A stretch of 10,365 nucleotides of DNA, taken from the NCBI GenBank assembly GCA_013336365.1, contig JAAXTT010000044.1:1-10365 (forward strand), written 5' to 3'. Of the stretch, positions 1 to 5,899 are shown in pieces. Source of the DNA: Peptococcaceae bacterium (GTDB lineage Bacteria; Bacillota; Desulfotomaculia; Desulfotomaculales; Desulfocucumaceae). Under the pieces are notes generated by a model. That model had not been told where the DNA came from. It made no database searches and saw only the letters and a list, made by a program, of their open reading frames with translations. The translations under genes and the position numbers were made by a program. Numbering within the stretch: position 1 is the stretch's first letter; each line of letters starts with the position of its first letter.

Positions 1-446
1 TTCATGGCAAAGGACCTAAGAAACTCTTCAACCAATTCAGTGTCCATATCCCCAACTTTTAATGAAGGAAAATCACCCTCCATACTTAGAAACCCTCTGC
101 CCCCCAAATCAAGAGCAACTAATACCATGGCTTCATCCATAGGCAAAATAATATGTCCATACCGGTTAATACCCCGTTTTTCACCCAAAGCGTCCTTTAA
201 CCCACGACCCAAGCAAATAGCAGTATCCTCAACCGTGTGGTGTGCATCTATCCATAAATCTCCCTTGACCTCCAAATCAAGATCAAAGCCCCCATGCCTC
301 CCAAAAAGATCCAGCATATGGTCAAAAAATCCTACCCCGGTTGCAGCTTTAACCTTCCCCTGACCATCAAGATCAAGTCTGAGTGAGATCTGTGTTTCAC
401 TGGTATTTCTCTCTACCTTTGATATTCTTAATTTCTCTGTCACCAT
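1..446 (-). CDS. hisB: Imidazoleglycerol-phosphate dehydratase HisB, 3' end cut by window edge
   Basis: HisB dehydrates imidazole glycerol phosphate to imidazole acetol phosphate in cytosolic histidine synthesis, using paired manganese ions. The 148 visible residues include GVGFFDHML (37-45) and the metal-binding DAHHTVED (67-74), followed by LPMDEA (101-106) and DLGGRGF (113-119), all typical of the family. The family is usually about 195 residues long, so roughly 45 C-terminal residues, with the second histidine-rich metal motif, lie beyond position 1. The ATG at 446 is chosen because GAGAGG sits six bases upstream; a GTG follows as codon 2. It lies 23 bases after hisC and is surely co-transcribed with it. 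There is no sign of a fused HisB phosphatase domain at the N-terminus, so this is the stand-alone dehydratase. Identification is secure. Confidence 0.95.
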   Translation of the reverse strand, partial: MVTEKLRISKVERNTSETQISLRLDLDGQGKVKAATGVGFFDHMLDLFGRHGGFDLDLEVKGDLWIDAHHTVEDTAICLGRGLKDALGEKRGINRYGHIILPMDEAMVLVALDLGGRGFLSMEGDFPSLKVGDMDTELVEEFLRSFAM

Positions 447-469
447 AGATTACCTCTCTTTAGAAAAAT

Positions 470-1540
470 TTAGCCGGCCAATATTTTCCCCAGTTCCTTA
501 ACAAAAAGCAGATTTTCTTCCGGCTTTCCAACTGTAACTCTTAAAAAATCACCCCGTCCGGGCACCGGTACATACCTTATTACGATCTTTTTCTCCATCA
601 GCTGCTGAAAAACGTATTGGGATGGCTTTTCTGTATGGAAAAAAATATAATTGGCTGTACTCGGATATCTTACCACTCCCGGAAGCTCATCCATAAGTTT
701 AACCAGCTTGTCTCTTTCGATAATTATTTCTTTTATCCTGGCCTCAAATAAATCCTTAAATTTTATTACCGATCTGGCAGACATCTGAGTAAAGGAATTC
801 ACATTAAAAGGTTGCTTGATCCTCAGTAGCTCTTTAATTATAGGTTCACCGGCAAGCAAATAGCCGATTCTAAGGCCGGCAAGTCCATATGCCTTGGAGA
901 AGGTCCTTAATATTACCAGATTAGGATTGCTTTCTAATAAAGGAAAACAGCTTTTTCCGCCAAATTCTATGTAGGCCTCATCAATCACCACTATTGACTC
1001 TACTGATTTGGCAAGAGCTTCTACATCCTTTGGATCTACTCCATTACCTGTAGGATTGTTTGGACTGCAGATGATTATTATTCCGGGACTGCCCTTTTCT
1101 GCTTTTAATAAAGCAGAAAAATCAACCTCAAAATTTTCATCTCTTGGGACTTCAACAGGGATTGCCCCGGCTATTTTGGCATGAATACCATACATGCCAA
1201 AGGTCGGAGTTGCTATATAAATATTTTTTCCCACCCCAAAAGCAAGCATCAGATTCTGAATAATCTCATCTGAGCCATTGCCAATCACAATGTTCTTCGT
1301 ATCCACACCAACTGACAAGGCCAGATCTGCAACCAGCTCCCGAGCTAAAGAATCAGGGTACCTGCAAAAAAATTGGGGTCCTACCTGAGAAACAATAAAC
1401 TTCTTGACCTGGTCCGGAAAATCATGGGGATTTTCGTTGGCATCCAATCTTATGGAATCAGGGGCATAATGTGCCTCGTATGGCTCCATATTTTTTAAAT
1501 CCTGTCTAATCAGCTTATCAATATCAAATCTTTCAGTCAC
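470..1540 (-). CDS. hisC: Histidinol-phosphate aminotransferase HisC
   Basis: HisC is a PLP-dependent class I/II aminotransferase that converts imidazole acetol phosphate plus glutamate to histidinol phosphate in the cytosol. The 356-residue product has the usual length. Visible landmarks are LDANENP (32-38), IGNGSDE (86-92), SPNNPTG (159-165), the PLP-contacting DEAY (187-190), the Schiff-base lysine K216 in TFSKAYGLAGLRIGY, and the C-terminal LRVTVG (333-338) with the carboxylate-binding arginine. It lies between hisD (52-base gap) and hisB (23-base gap), the next enzyme upstream in the pathway, so the assignment to histidine rather than tyrosine or phenylalanine metabolism is safe, though HisC in Firmicutes can also serve aromatic synthesis. 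The start is GTG: an in-frame TGA lies three codons upstream, and the next in-frame ATG is codon 18, inside the conserved N-terminal region. Confidence 0.95.
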   Translation of the reverse strand: MTERFDIDKLIRQDLKNMEPYEAHYAPDSIRLDANENPHDFPDQVKKFIVSQVGPQFFCRYPDSLARELVADLALSVGVDTKNIVIGNGSDEIIQNLMLAFGVGKNIYIATPTFGMYGIHAKIAGAIPVEVPRDENFEVDFSALLKAEKGSPGIIIICSPNNPTGNGVDPKDVEALAKSVESIVVIDEAYIEFGGKSCFPLLESNPNLVILRTFSKAYGLAGLRIGYLLAGEPIIKELLRIKQPFNVNSFTQMSARSVIKFKDLFEARIKEIIIERDKLVKLMDELPGVVRYPSTANYIFFHTEKPSQYVFQQLMEKKIVIRYVPVPGRGDFLRVTVGKPEENLLFVKELGKILAG

Positions 1541-1553
1541 GTCTTGTCAATTG

Positions 1554-1560
1554 CCTCCCT
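1554..1560 (-). promoter_or_regulatory. Distant Shine-Dalgarno of hisC
   Basis: The only good ribosome binding sequence before hisC is AGGGAGG, whose last base is 13 bases from the GTG start at 1540. That is longer than the usual 5 to 10. The in-frame stop just upstream excludes an earlier start, so the spacing must be accepted or shortened by local folding; CAATTG, a self-complementary hexamer, lies within the spacer. Confidence 0.5.
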
Positions 1561-1592
1561 AGTTATGAAGATAGAAGTTTGTTTTTATAATT

Positions 1593-2870
1593 CTACTCCA
1601 GTCGTATACTTACAGAACGGGCATGAGCACCCAGTCCTTCCATTTCTGCCAGCTTAATTATGTCAGGAGCTTCTCTGTTCAAGGCGTCTCTGTCATAATA
1701 AAGAACACTGCTTCTGCGGATAAATTGATCAACTCCCAAGGGAGAAGAAAAACGGGCAGTTCCATTTGTAGGCAAAACATGATTCGGTCCTGCCATATAG
1801 TCCCCGACCGGTTCCGGAGTATATTGACCAAGAAATATTGCTCCTGCCGATTTAATCTTGCCAAGCAAACTGAAAGGCTCCTCAACCATTAATTCCAAAT
1901 GCTCGGGAGACAAGGAATTTGAAATCTCAACAGCCTCGTCAAGATTGCCGGATATAATGATTCCACCAAAATTTTTCAATGCCATTTTAGCTATTTCTCT
2001 TTTATCCAATGTCTCCAGCTGAATCTCAATCTGATTATTAACCCTATTGGCAAGCTCTCTGTCCGGAGTAATCAAAATTACCGCCGCCATTTCATCATGC
2101 TCTGCCTGAGACAATAGGTCTGCGGCAATAAATTCCGGTTTAGCGCTGGAATCTGCAATAACCAGTATTTCACTGGGTCCCGCCAGCATATCAATATCAA
2201 CCAAGCCAAACACCAGTCGCTTAGCCATAGTAACATAGCGATTTCCCGGACCGGTTATCTTATCCACCCGTCTTATATTCCCTGTCCCATAAGCTAAAGC
2301 AGCAACTGCTTGGGCGCCTCCAAGAGCATATACCTCAGTAACCCCTGCTATGGCTGCTGCTGCTAAGGTATGAGGGTCAATTTGACCATCTTTGCCGGGA
2401 GGAGTCACCATAGCAATCTCCTTAACCCCCGCAACCATGGCCGGTATTGCATTCATCAGCACTGATGACGGATAGCTGGCCTTGCCACCGGGAACATAAA
2501 TTCCAACCCTGTTTAAGGGTCTGATTATCTGTCCCAGCATAACTCCGTCTCTTGCCAAATCAATCCAGGAGTTTTGCAGCTGCTTCTGATGATATGTTTT
2601 TATGTTTTCTGCCGCTTTCTCCAGGGCGTCAATAAAGCTTTTCTCCACCTTGCTCAGAGACTGCCTGATTTCCTCCTCAGAAACTCTGAAATCCTCAGAC
2701 TCCGGTCTAAACCCATCGAATTCAAGGCTAAAGCGGCTAAGGGCAGAATCTCCCTCATCTCTTACTGCATCTATAATTTTTGCAACCTTATCTTGCAGAT
2801 CGACGGTATTTTGTTGATTTCTTTTATTCAGCATCGCTTTTGCTTCAGATAACTTTAATATTTTAATCAC
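1593..2870 (-). CDS. hisD: Histidinol dehydrogenase HisD
   Basis: HisD is the zinc enzyme that oxidises histidinol to histidine in two NAD-dependent steps, the last in the pathway. Starting at the GTG at 2870 gives 425 residues beginning MIKILKLSE, which is how family members commonly begin. Key residues line up with the E. coli enzyme: zinc ligands Q255 and H258 in LLSQAEHDE, D357 in VGDYMAGPNH and H416 in GLGAHARSV, and the catalytic pair E323-H324 in LSPEHLEL. The glycine-rich PGGKASYPSS and KITGPGNRYV stretches are also present. A TTG at 2906 would add 12 residues (SEHPLTTGFNLV) that do not look like HisD and fall in a sequence able to form RNA helices. The GTG has no close Shine-Dalgarno (see the leader entry). 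It is the first gene of this histidine operon; hisG and hisZ, often upstream of hisD, are absent here. Confidence 0.95.
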   Translation of the reverse strand: MIKILKLSEAKAMLNKRNQQNTVDLQDKVAKIIDAVRDEGDSALSRFSLEFDGFRPESEDFRVSEEEIRQSLSKVEKSFIDALEKAAENIKTYHQKQLQNSWIDLARDGVMLGQIIRPLNRVGIYVPGGKASYPSSVLMNAIPAMVAGVKEIAMVTPPGKDGQIDPHTLAAAAIAGVTEVYALGGAQAVAALAYGTGNIRRVDKITGPGNRYVTMAKRLVFGLVDIDMLAGPSEILVIADSSAKPEFIAADLLSQAEHDEMAAVILITPDRELANRVNNQIEIQLETLDKREIAKMALKNFGGIIISGNLDEAVEISNSLSPEHLELMVEEPFSLLGKIKSAGAIFLGQYTPEPVGDYMAGPNHVLPTNGTARFSSPLGVDQFIRRSSVLYYDRDALNREAPDIIKLAEMEGLGAHARSVSIRLE

Positions 2871-2878
2871 AAGATTAA

Positions 2879-2943
2879 ACCCGGTTGTCAAAGGGTGTTC
2901 GGACAACTTGCTTGGAATTATTCCAAACCGGGTCTCTCCTCTC
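2879..2943 (-). promoter_or_regulatory. Foldable hisD leader with remote Shine-Dalgarno
   Basis: The strong Shine-Dalgarno GAGAGGAG (2943-2936) is some 65 bases from the GTG start of hisD. Between them, ACCCGGTT (2933-2926) is perfectly complementary to AACCGGGT (2886-2879), and a G-U and an A-U pair can extend this helix to 10 bp. Inside it are two small hairpins: TTGGAA-TAA-TTCCAA (2926-2912) and TTGTC/GACAA (2906-2902 with 2889-2885), each overlapping the closing helix by about two bases. If the outer helix forms, GGAG abuts its 5' side and only about 6 to 8 bases separate its 3' side from GTG, a normal spacing. The complementarity is seen directly; the function is inferred. Confidence 0.45.
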
Positions 2944-2947
2944 TGTT

Positions 2948-2965
2948 AGTTTAGTACGTTAAACT
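2948..2965. promoter_or_regulatory. Palindromic operator candidate upstream of hisD
   Basis: On the minus strand this reads AGTTTA-ACGTAC-TAAACT, with 6-bp perfect arms around a 6-base centre. It contains GTACTAA, resembling the GTACTAG half sites of TrpR operators. YerC is a TrpR-family protein encoded just upstream, so this is the best candidate binding site for it. It overlaps the -10 of one proposed hisD promoter and lies just after the start point of the other. YerC binding is inference. Confidence 0.4.
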
Positions 2966-2986
2966 GATATCTTGCTACCATGTTAA
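2958..2986 (-). promoter_or_regulatory. Possible second hisD promoter
   Basis: TTAACA (2986-2981), 17 bases, then TTTAAC (2963-2958) matches the sigma-A consensus at 5 and 4 of 6 positions. Its -10 lies in the palindrome at 2948-2965, ideal for repression. It competes with the alternative at 2980-3008, and only one may be real. Confidence 0.3.
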
Positions 2987-3008
2987 TATTTTTTACCCCT
3001 CTAGTCAA
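2980..3008 (-). promoter_or_regulatory. Likely hisD promoter
   Basis: TTGACT (3008-3003), a 17-base spacer, then TAACAT (2985-2980) matches the sigma-A consensus at 5 and 4 of 6 positions. Transcription would start near 2973, leaving a leader of roughly 100 bases. That is too short for a T-box, in keeping with protein-based control by YerC. Confidence 0.45.
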
Positions 3009-3020
3009 GAAAATATTAAC
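2982..3020. repeat. 11-bp inverted repeat enclosing the hisD promoter
   Basis: GTTAATATTTT (3020-3010, minus strand) and AAAATATTAAC (2992-2982) are perfect inverted repeats separated by 17 bases. The interval contains the TTGACT -35 element, and the second arm runs into the -10. The arms contain only two G/C pairs and no U-run follows, so this is a poor terminator for yerC; a DNA-binding site or chance in AT-rich DNA are the alternatives. Confidence 0.5.
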
Positions 3021-3021
3021 T

Positions 3022-3327
3022 TTAGAGTAGCTTTCTTTTATTAATTTTATCAAGTATCAGCTTATAACCGTCTGCCCCAAAATTCAGTGACCTTTTTACC
3101 CTGCTTATAGTTGCAGTGCTGGCCCCGGTTTTCCCGACTATCTCCCCATAAGTACATTCCTTCTCAAGCATTTTGGCAACCTCAAAGCGTTGAGCCATAG
3201 ATTTTATTTCTGCTACCGTACAAAGATCCTCAAAAAATCTGTAGCATTCTTCAACCTCATCCAGAGCCAATACTGCGTCAAAAAGACTGTCCACAAGGGG
3301 ATCCTTTAATCTATTATTATATTCCAC
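3022..3327 (-). CDS. yerC: YerC/YecD family TrpR-like regulator, probable histidine repressor HisR
   Basis: This 101-residue protein belongs to the TrpR-related YerC/YecD family of small, all-helical DNA-binding proteins. Visible features are the EVEECYRFFEDLCTVAEI segment (24-41), the AQRFEVAKML helix (45-54) and a helix-turn-helix at about 58-82, whose recognition part GASTATISRVKRSL is characteristic. E. coli TrpR binds tryptophan; Firmicute YerC orthologues have been proposed from regulon reconstruction to repress histidine genes (HisR). Its position directly upstream of hisD fits that role. The GTG start at 3327 is preceded by GGGGGG with a short spacer, and homology begins near it. It may be transcribed together with hisD as well as from separate promoters. 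Family assignment is firm; histidine as effector is inferred from family and context. Confidence 0.88.
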   Translation of the reverse strand: MEYNNRLKDPLVDSLFDAVLALDEVEECYRFFEDLCTVAEIKSMAQRFEVAKMLEKECTYGEIVGKTGASTATISRVKRSLNFGADGYKLILDKINKRKLL

Positions 3328-3349
3328 TTTTAACCCCCCGATTATATAT

Positions 3350-3379
3350 TTGTATTTTTATATGCTATCATGCTAAAAT
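3350..3379 (+). promoter_or_regulatory. Likely azlCD promoter with extended -10
   Basis: TTGTAT (3350-3355) lies 18 bases before TAAAAT (3374-3379), a 5-of-6 match to the -10 consensus preceded by TG with one intervening base, an extended -10. Transcription would start near 3386, leaving a leader of about 65 bases. It overlaps the proposed yerC promoter on the other strand. Confidence 0.4.
3362..3375. repeat. Direct repeat ATGCTA in the yerC-azlC intergenic region
   Basis: ATGCTA occurs at 3362-3367 and again at 3370-3375, separated by TC. The second copy is part of both divergent -10 regions proposed here. It may be a regulator contact or chance; it does not resemble the palindrome upstream of hisD. 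Confidence 0.3.
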
Positions 3380-3398
3380 CTTTTTGGAAAGTATTCAA
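3370..3398 (-). promoter_or_regulatory. Possible yerC promoter
   Basis: TTGAAT (3398-3393), 17 bases, then TAGCAT (3375-3370) would start transcription near 3363, about 35 bases before the GTG of yerC. The match to consensus is moderate (4 of 6 for each box). Confidence 0.35.
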
Positions 3399-3451
3399 CA
3401 TAATTTTACTCTTTCCTTTTTATTTTCAGATCAACCCCGGCAAGGGTGATT

Positions 3452-4189
3452 ATGCACAATGAAATTAAATGGGAGGTGAAGGTAATAATTAAAGCCCTTA
3501 AAGCTGCATTTCCGGCAACAATCCCTGTTTTGCTGGGATACCTTTTTGTTGGTATGGCTTTTGGCATTCTTGTTGAAAATATCGGCCTTGATTATTTTTG
3601 GGCCGGCTTTATCAGTGCCACAGTATTTGCAGGGTCTATGCAGTTTATTATGATAAGCTTTTTAAAATCACCCATAGGGCTTTTGGAGGTTGGTCTAGTA
3701 ACCCTGATAGTCAATCTTAGGCATATGGTATATGGAATTTCCTTTCTTGAGGAATTTAAAAGGATGGGGAAATTAAAACCATATATGATCTTCACCCTTA
3801 CCGATGAAACCTATGCCCTGCTTCACTCTGCAAAGCCTCCTGACAATATTGACAAAAAATTATTTTATTTTTTTATAGCCTTCCTTAACCATATCTATTG
3901 GATATCCGGTTCAGTACTTGGCGCATTATTTGGCTCTATGCTGAGCTTTAACAGCAAGGGTGTTGATTTTGCAATGGTTGCGCTTTTTGCTGTAATCTGC
4001 ACAGAGCAATGGACCTCTTTTTCTACTCATTGGCCTGCCCTAATCGGAGGGTTGGCAACCTTGTTGTCTCTGTTGGTCTTCGGTCCAGACAGGTTGCTGA
4101 TACCTGCCATATTTATTATCATTACCTTATTGCTTATGACTAAGCCCGGTTTAGAGAAAAAAATCCAAGAGAATTCCGAGGGAGAATAA
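3452..4189 (+). CDS. azlC: AzlC family amino acid exporter, large subunit
   Basis: AzlC is the large membrane subunit of the AzlCD exporter, known in Bacillus subtilis for resistance to the leucine analogue 4-azaleucine and for branched-chain amino acid efflux. The 245-residue product is nearly all hydrophobic helices, roughly at 19-41, 50-72, 78-95, 136-160, 172-188, 196-210 and 214-229. Family landmarks are VFAGSMQF (58-65), NLRHMVYG (88-95) and LTDETYAL (116-123). The ATG at 3452 is chosen over the GTG at 3446 because AAGGG lies five bases before it and nothing suitable precedes the GTG. A very good GGGAGGTGA at 3471-3479 inside the gene is followed by no ATG, GTG or TTG at proper distance. 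azlD follows after five bases. The substrate cannot be read from sequence; its place beside yerC and the his operon raises the possibility of histidine. Confidence 0.9.
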   Translation: MHNEIKWEVKVIIKALKAAFPATIPVLLGYLFVGMAFGILVENIGLDYFWAGFISATVFAGSMQFIMISFLKSPIGLLEVGLVTLIVNLRHMVYGISFLEEFKRMGKLKPYMIFTLTDETYALLHSAKPPDNIDKKLFYFFIAFLNHIYWISGSVLGALFGSMLSFNSKGVDFAMVALFAVICTEQWTSFSTHWPALIGGLATLLSLLVFGPDRLLIPAIFIIITLLLMTKPGLEKKIQENSEGE

Positions 4190-4194
4190 ATATT

Positions 4195-4530
4195 ATGCCC
4201 CAAATTGAATCAAACCCGATAAATATTGTCCTTGTTGTGGCTGCTGTCACCTTTTTTACCCGTATAATGCCATTCTTGTTTTTTGACAGCAATAAAAACG
4301 CACCGGGGTCAGTTATCTATCTTGGTAAGATAGTTCCACCAGCAATTATGGCCATGCTACTGATATATTCTCTCAGAAATGTGGCGCCTCTGAAATACCC
4401 CTATGGACTACCGGAGCTAATAGCTCTGTCTACTGTAATTTTGCTTCATCTGTGGAAAAAAAATAATCTAGTCAGTATCCTGAGCGGAACTGTACTTTAT
4501 ATGTTCTTAGTTCAAAAGATCTTCAGCTGA
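4195..4530 (+). CDS. azlD: AzlD family amino acid exporter, small subunit
   Basis: AzlD is the small partner of AzlC, and both are normally needed for export. The 111-residue product has about four membrane helices, near 9-30, 46-62, 71-88 and 92-108, and carries the family's TRIMPF segment (22-27) at the end of helix 1 plus the YLGKIVPPAIMAML stretch. The ATG at 4195 follows the azlC stop by five bases, with GAGGGAG at 4178-4184 lying inside the azlC coding end, so the two are expected to be translated in tandem from one message. The gene converges on purD and ends ten bases before a shared terminator. Family assignment is firm; the exported amino acid is unknown. Confidence 0.9.
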   Translation: MPQIESNPINIVLVVAAVTFFTRIMPFLFFDSNKNAPGSVIYLGKIVPPAIMAMLLIYSLRNVAPLKYPYGLPELIALSTVILLHLWKKNNLVSILSGTVLYMFLVQKIFS

Positions 4531-4539
4531 TAACCTGGT

Positions 4540-4577
4540 AAAAAAAAGAATTCAGAAAAAAATCCTCTGAATTCTTA
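4540..4577. terminator. Terminator between azlD and purD, mainly for the purine operon
   Basis: AAGAATTCAGA (4546-4556) and TCTGAATTCTT (4566-4576) form a perfect 11-bp stem with a 9-base loop. Read on the minus strand, the stem runs into eight T residues (4547-4540), the layout of an intrinsic terminator after purD. On the plus strand the hairpin is followed by the weaker AAATTTCTT, so it may also stop azlCD transcripts. The stem has few G/C pairs, so its strength is uncertain. Confidence 0.75.
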
Positions 4578-4594
4578 AATTTCTTACAAGTTTA

Positions 4595-5863
4595 TTATTT
4601 TATTCTTAAGGCTTTCTGTCCAATATCATTTCGATAATGGGCACCCTCAAATTCTATTTCCCGAACCCCTTTATAAACCAAATCTATTGCTGAAGATATG
4701 CTCTCAGCCTCAGCAGTGATTCCCAGAACCCTACCGCCATTGGTTACCACCTTGCCATCCTTGAGGGACGTCCCGGCATGAAATACCGAAACACCCTGAG
4801 GAACCTTATCCAGCCCGGATATTTCAATACCCTTTTGGTATTCTCCCGGATATCCTCCGGACGCCATCACCACACAAACTGAAGCTCCATCCTTCCACTC
4901 CACCTTGACCTGGTCCAATCGCTCTTCAATTACAGCCTCTATAATTTCCAACAAATCACTTTTGAGCATCATCAAAACCGGCTGCGCCTCAGGGTCACCA
5001 AAACGGGCATTAAACTCCAGCACCTGTGGACCCTTGGGAGTAATCATCAGCCCTGCATAAATAACCCCTTTATAAGGTCTTCCCTCTGCAGCCATAGCCT
5101 TGACCATGGGAATAAGGATGCTTTCCAAAGCATATTTCTGGATTTCCTTAGTTCCTACAGGGGCAGGGGCGTAGGCTCCCATCCCCCCGGTATTCGGACC
5201 CTGGTCATCATCAAAGACCCGTTTATGATCCTGAGCCGGAAGCATAGGAATAACCGTTTTTCCATCAGTGAAGGCAAGTATGCTGACCTCTTCACCCTCC
5301 AGCATCTCTTCCACCAGCAAGGTATCTCCTGCACTGCCAAAGGCCTTATCCTTCATTATTTGCCTGACTGCAGCCAAGGCCTCGTCTTTTTCTCTGGCAA
5401 TAATAACTCCCTTGCCTGCAGCTAAGCCGTCAGCCTTGACTACACAAGGTCCATTTAATTCATTGATATATTTTTCCGCCTTCTGCCAATCAGTAAAGGT
5501 CGCATATTTGGCAGTGGGTATACCATACTTTACCATCAGGTCCTTGGCCAAAATCTTGCTGCCCTCAATAGCTGCAGCACTTGCTCTGGGACCAAACACC
5601 TTCATCCCTTTGGACTCCATCAAATCAACCAGTCCCCTGGTCAAAGGGTCCTCAGGGCCAACTATGGTTAAATCAATTTTTTCCTGTTGGGCAAATTCCA
5701 CCAAACCATCCAAATCAGAAGCCTTAATATCTACACACTTGGCTATTTCTGTAATCCCGGCATTCCCCGGAGCACAGTAGACTTCTTTTACCCTGCTGTT
5801 CTTTCGTATATTCCAGCAGAGAGCATGCTCACGGCCTCCACTGCCAACCACCAATACCTTCAT
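4595..5863 (-). CDS. purD: Phosphoribosylamine-glycine ligase PurD (GAR synthetase)
   Basis: PurD joins glycine to phosphoribosylamine with ATP, the second step of purine synthesis, in the cytosol. The 422-residue protein has standard length and the ATP-grasp layout: the N-terminal VGSGGREHAL (6-15), APGN (31-34), the ATP-binding loop KADGLAAGKGV (143-153), the DHKRVFDDDQGPNTGGMGA signature (212-230), the metal-binding VLEFNARFGDPE (281-292), and C-terminal NGGRVLG (375-381). The ATG at 5863 follows GAGGGGTGA; the spacing is on the long side, and pairing through GGTGA to the 16S end would correct it. It is the last gene of the operon, 36 bases after purH and just before the terminator at 4540-4577. 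Identification is secure. Confidence 0.97.
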   Translation of the reverse strand: MKVLVVGSGGREHALCWNIRKNSRVKEVYCAPGNAGITEIAKCVDIKASDLDGLVEFAQQEKIDLTIVGPEDPLTRGLVDLMESKGMKVFGPRASAAAIEGSKILAKDLMVKYGIPTAKYATFTDWQKAEKYINELNGPCVVKADGLAAGKGVIIAREKDEALAAVRQIMKDKAFGSAGDTLLVEEMLEGEEVSILAFTDGKTVIPMLPAQDHKRVFDDDQGPNTGGMGAYAPAPVGTKEIQKYALESILIPMVKAMAAEGRPYKGVIYAGLMITPKGPQVLEFNARFGDPEAQPVLMMLKSDLLEIIEAVIEERLDQVKVEWKDGASVCVVMASGGYPGEYQKGIEISGLDKVPQGVSVFHAGTSLKDGKVVTNGGRVLGITAEAESISSAIDLVYKGVREIEFEGAHYRNDIGQKALRIK

Positions 5864-5899
5864 TTTAAGAAGTCACCCCTCTAGTTGTTAATTGCCAAT

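Noticed and set aside
4..363. A 119-codon plus-strand open frame at the window start
   Set aside because: It is the complement of hisB, whose metal-binding motifs are intact on the minus strand.
2946..2981. An 11-codon reading frame (ATG at 2981 to TAA) in the hisD leader, a possible leader peptide
   Set aside because: It holds no histidine codons, its nearest Shine-Dalgarno-like AGGGG is 14 bases away, and it overlaps the proposed promoters, so attenuation is not supported.
3010..3020. Terminator of yerC formed by the AT-rich inverted repeat
   Set aside because: The stem has only two G/C pairs, a 17-base loop and no following T-run.
2871..3021. T-box or histidine attenuator upstream of hisD
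   Set aside because: The gap is only about 150 bases, with no specifier-type stem, no recognisable T-box core sequence and no terminator with a U-run.
5268..5780. A 170-codon plus-strand open frame inside purD
   Set aside because: It is antisense to conserved PurD motifs, has low-complexity serine and leucine rich composition and no plausible ribosome binding site; it is a shadow frame.
5876..5886. ACTAGAGGGGT shared between the purD leader and the hisD promoter spacer
   Set aside because: In purD it contains the Shine-Dalgarno; the copy near 2996-3006 is not followed by a gene start at suitable distance. An 11-base match of this purine-rich type is likely coincidence.
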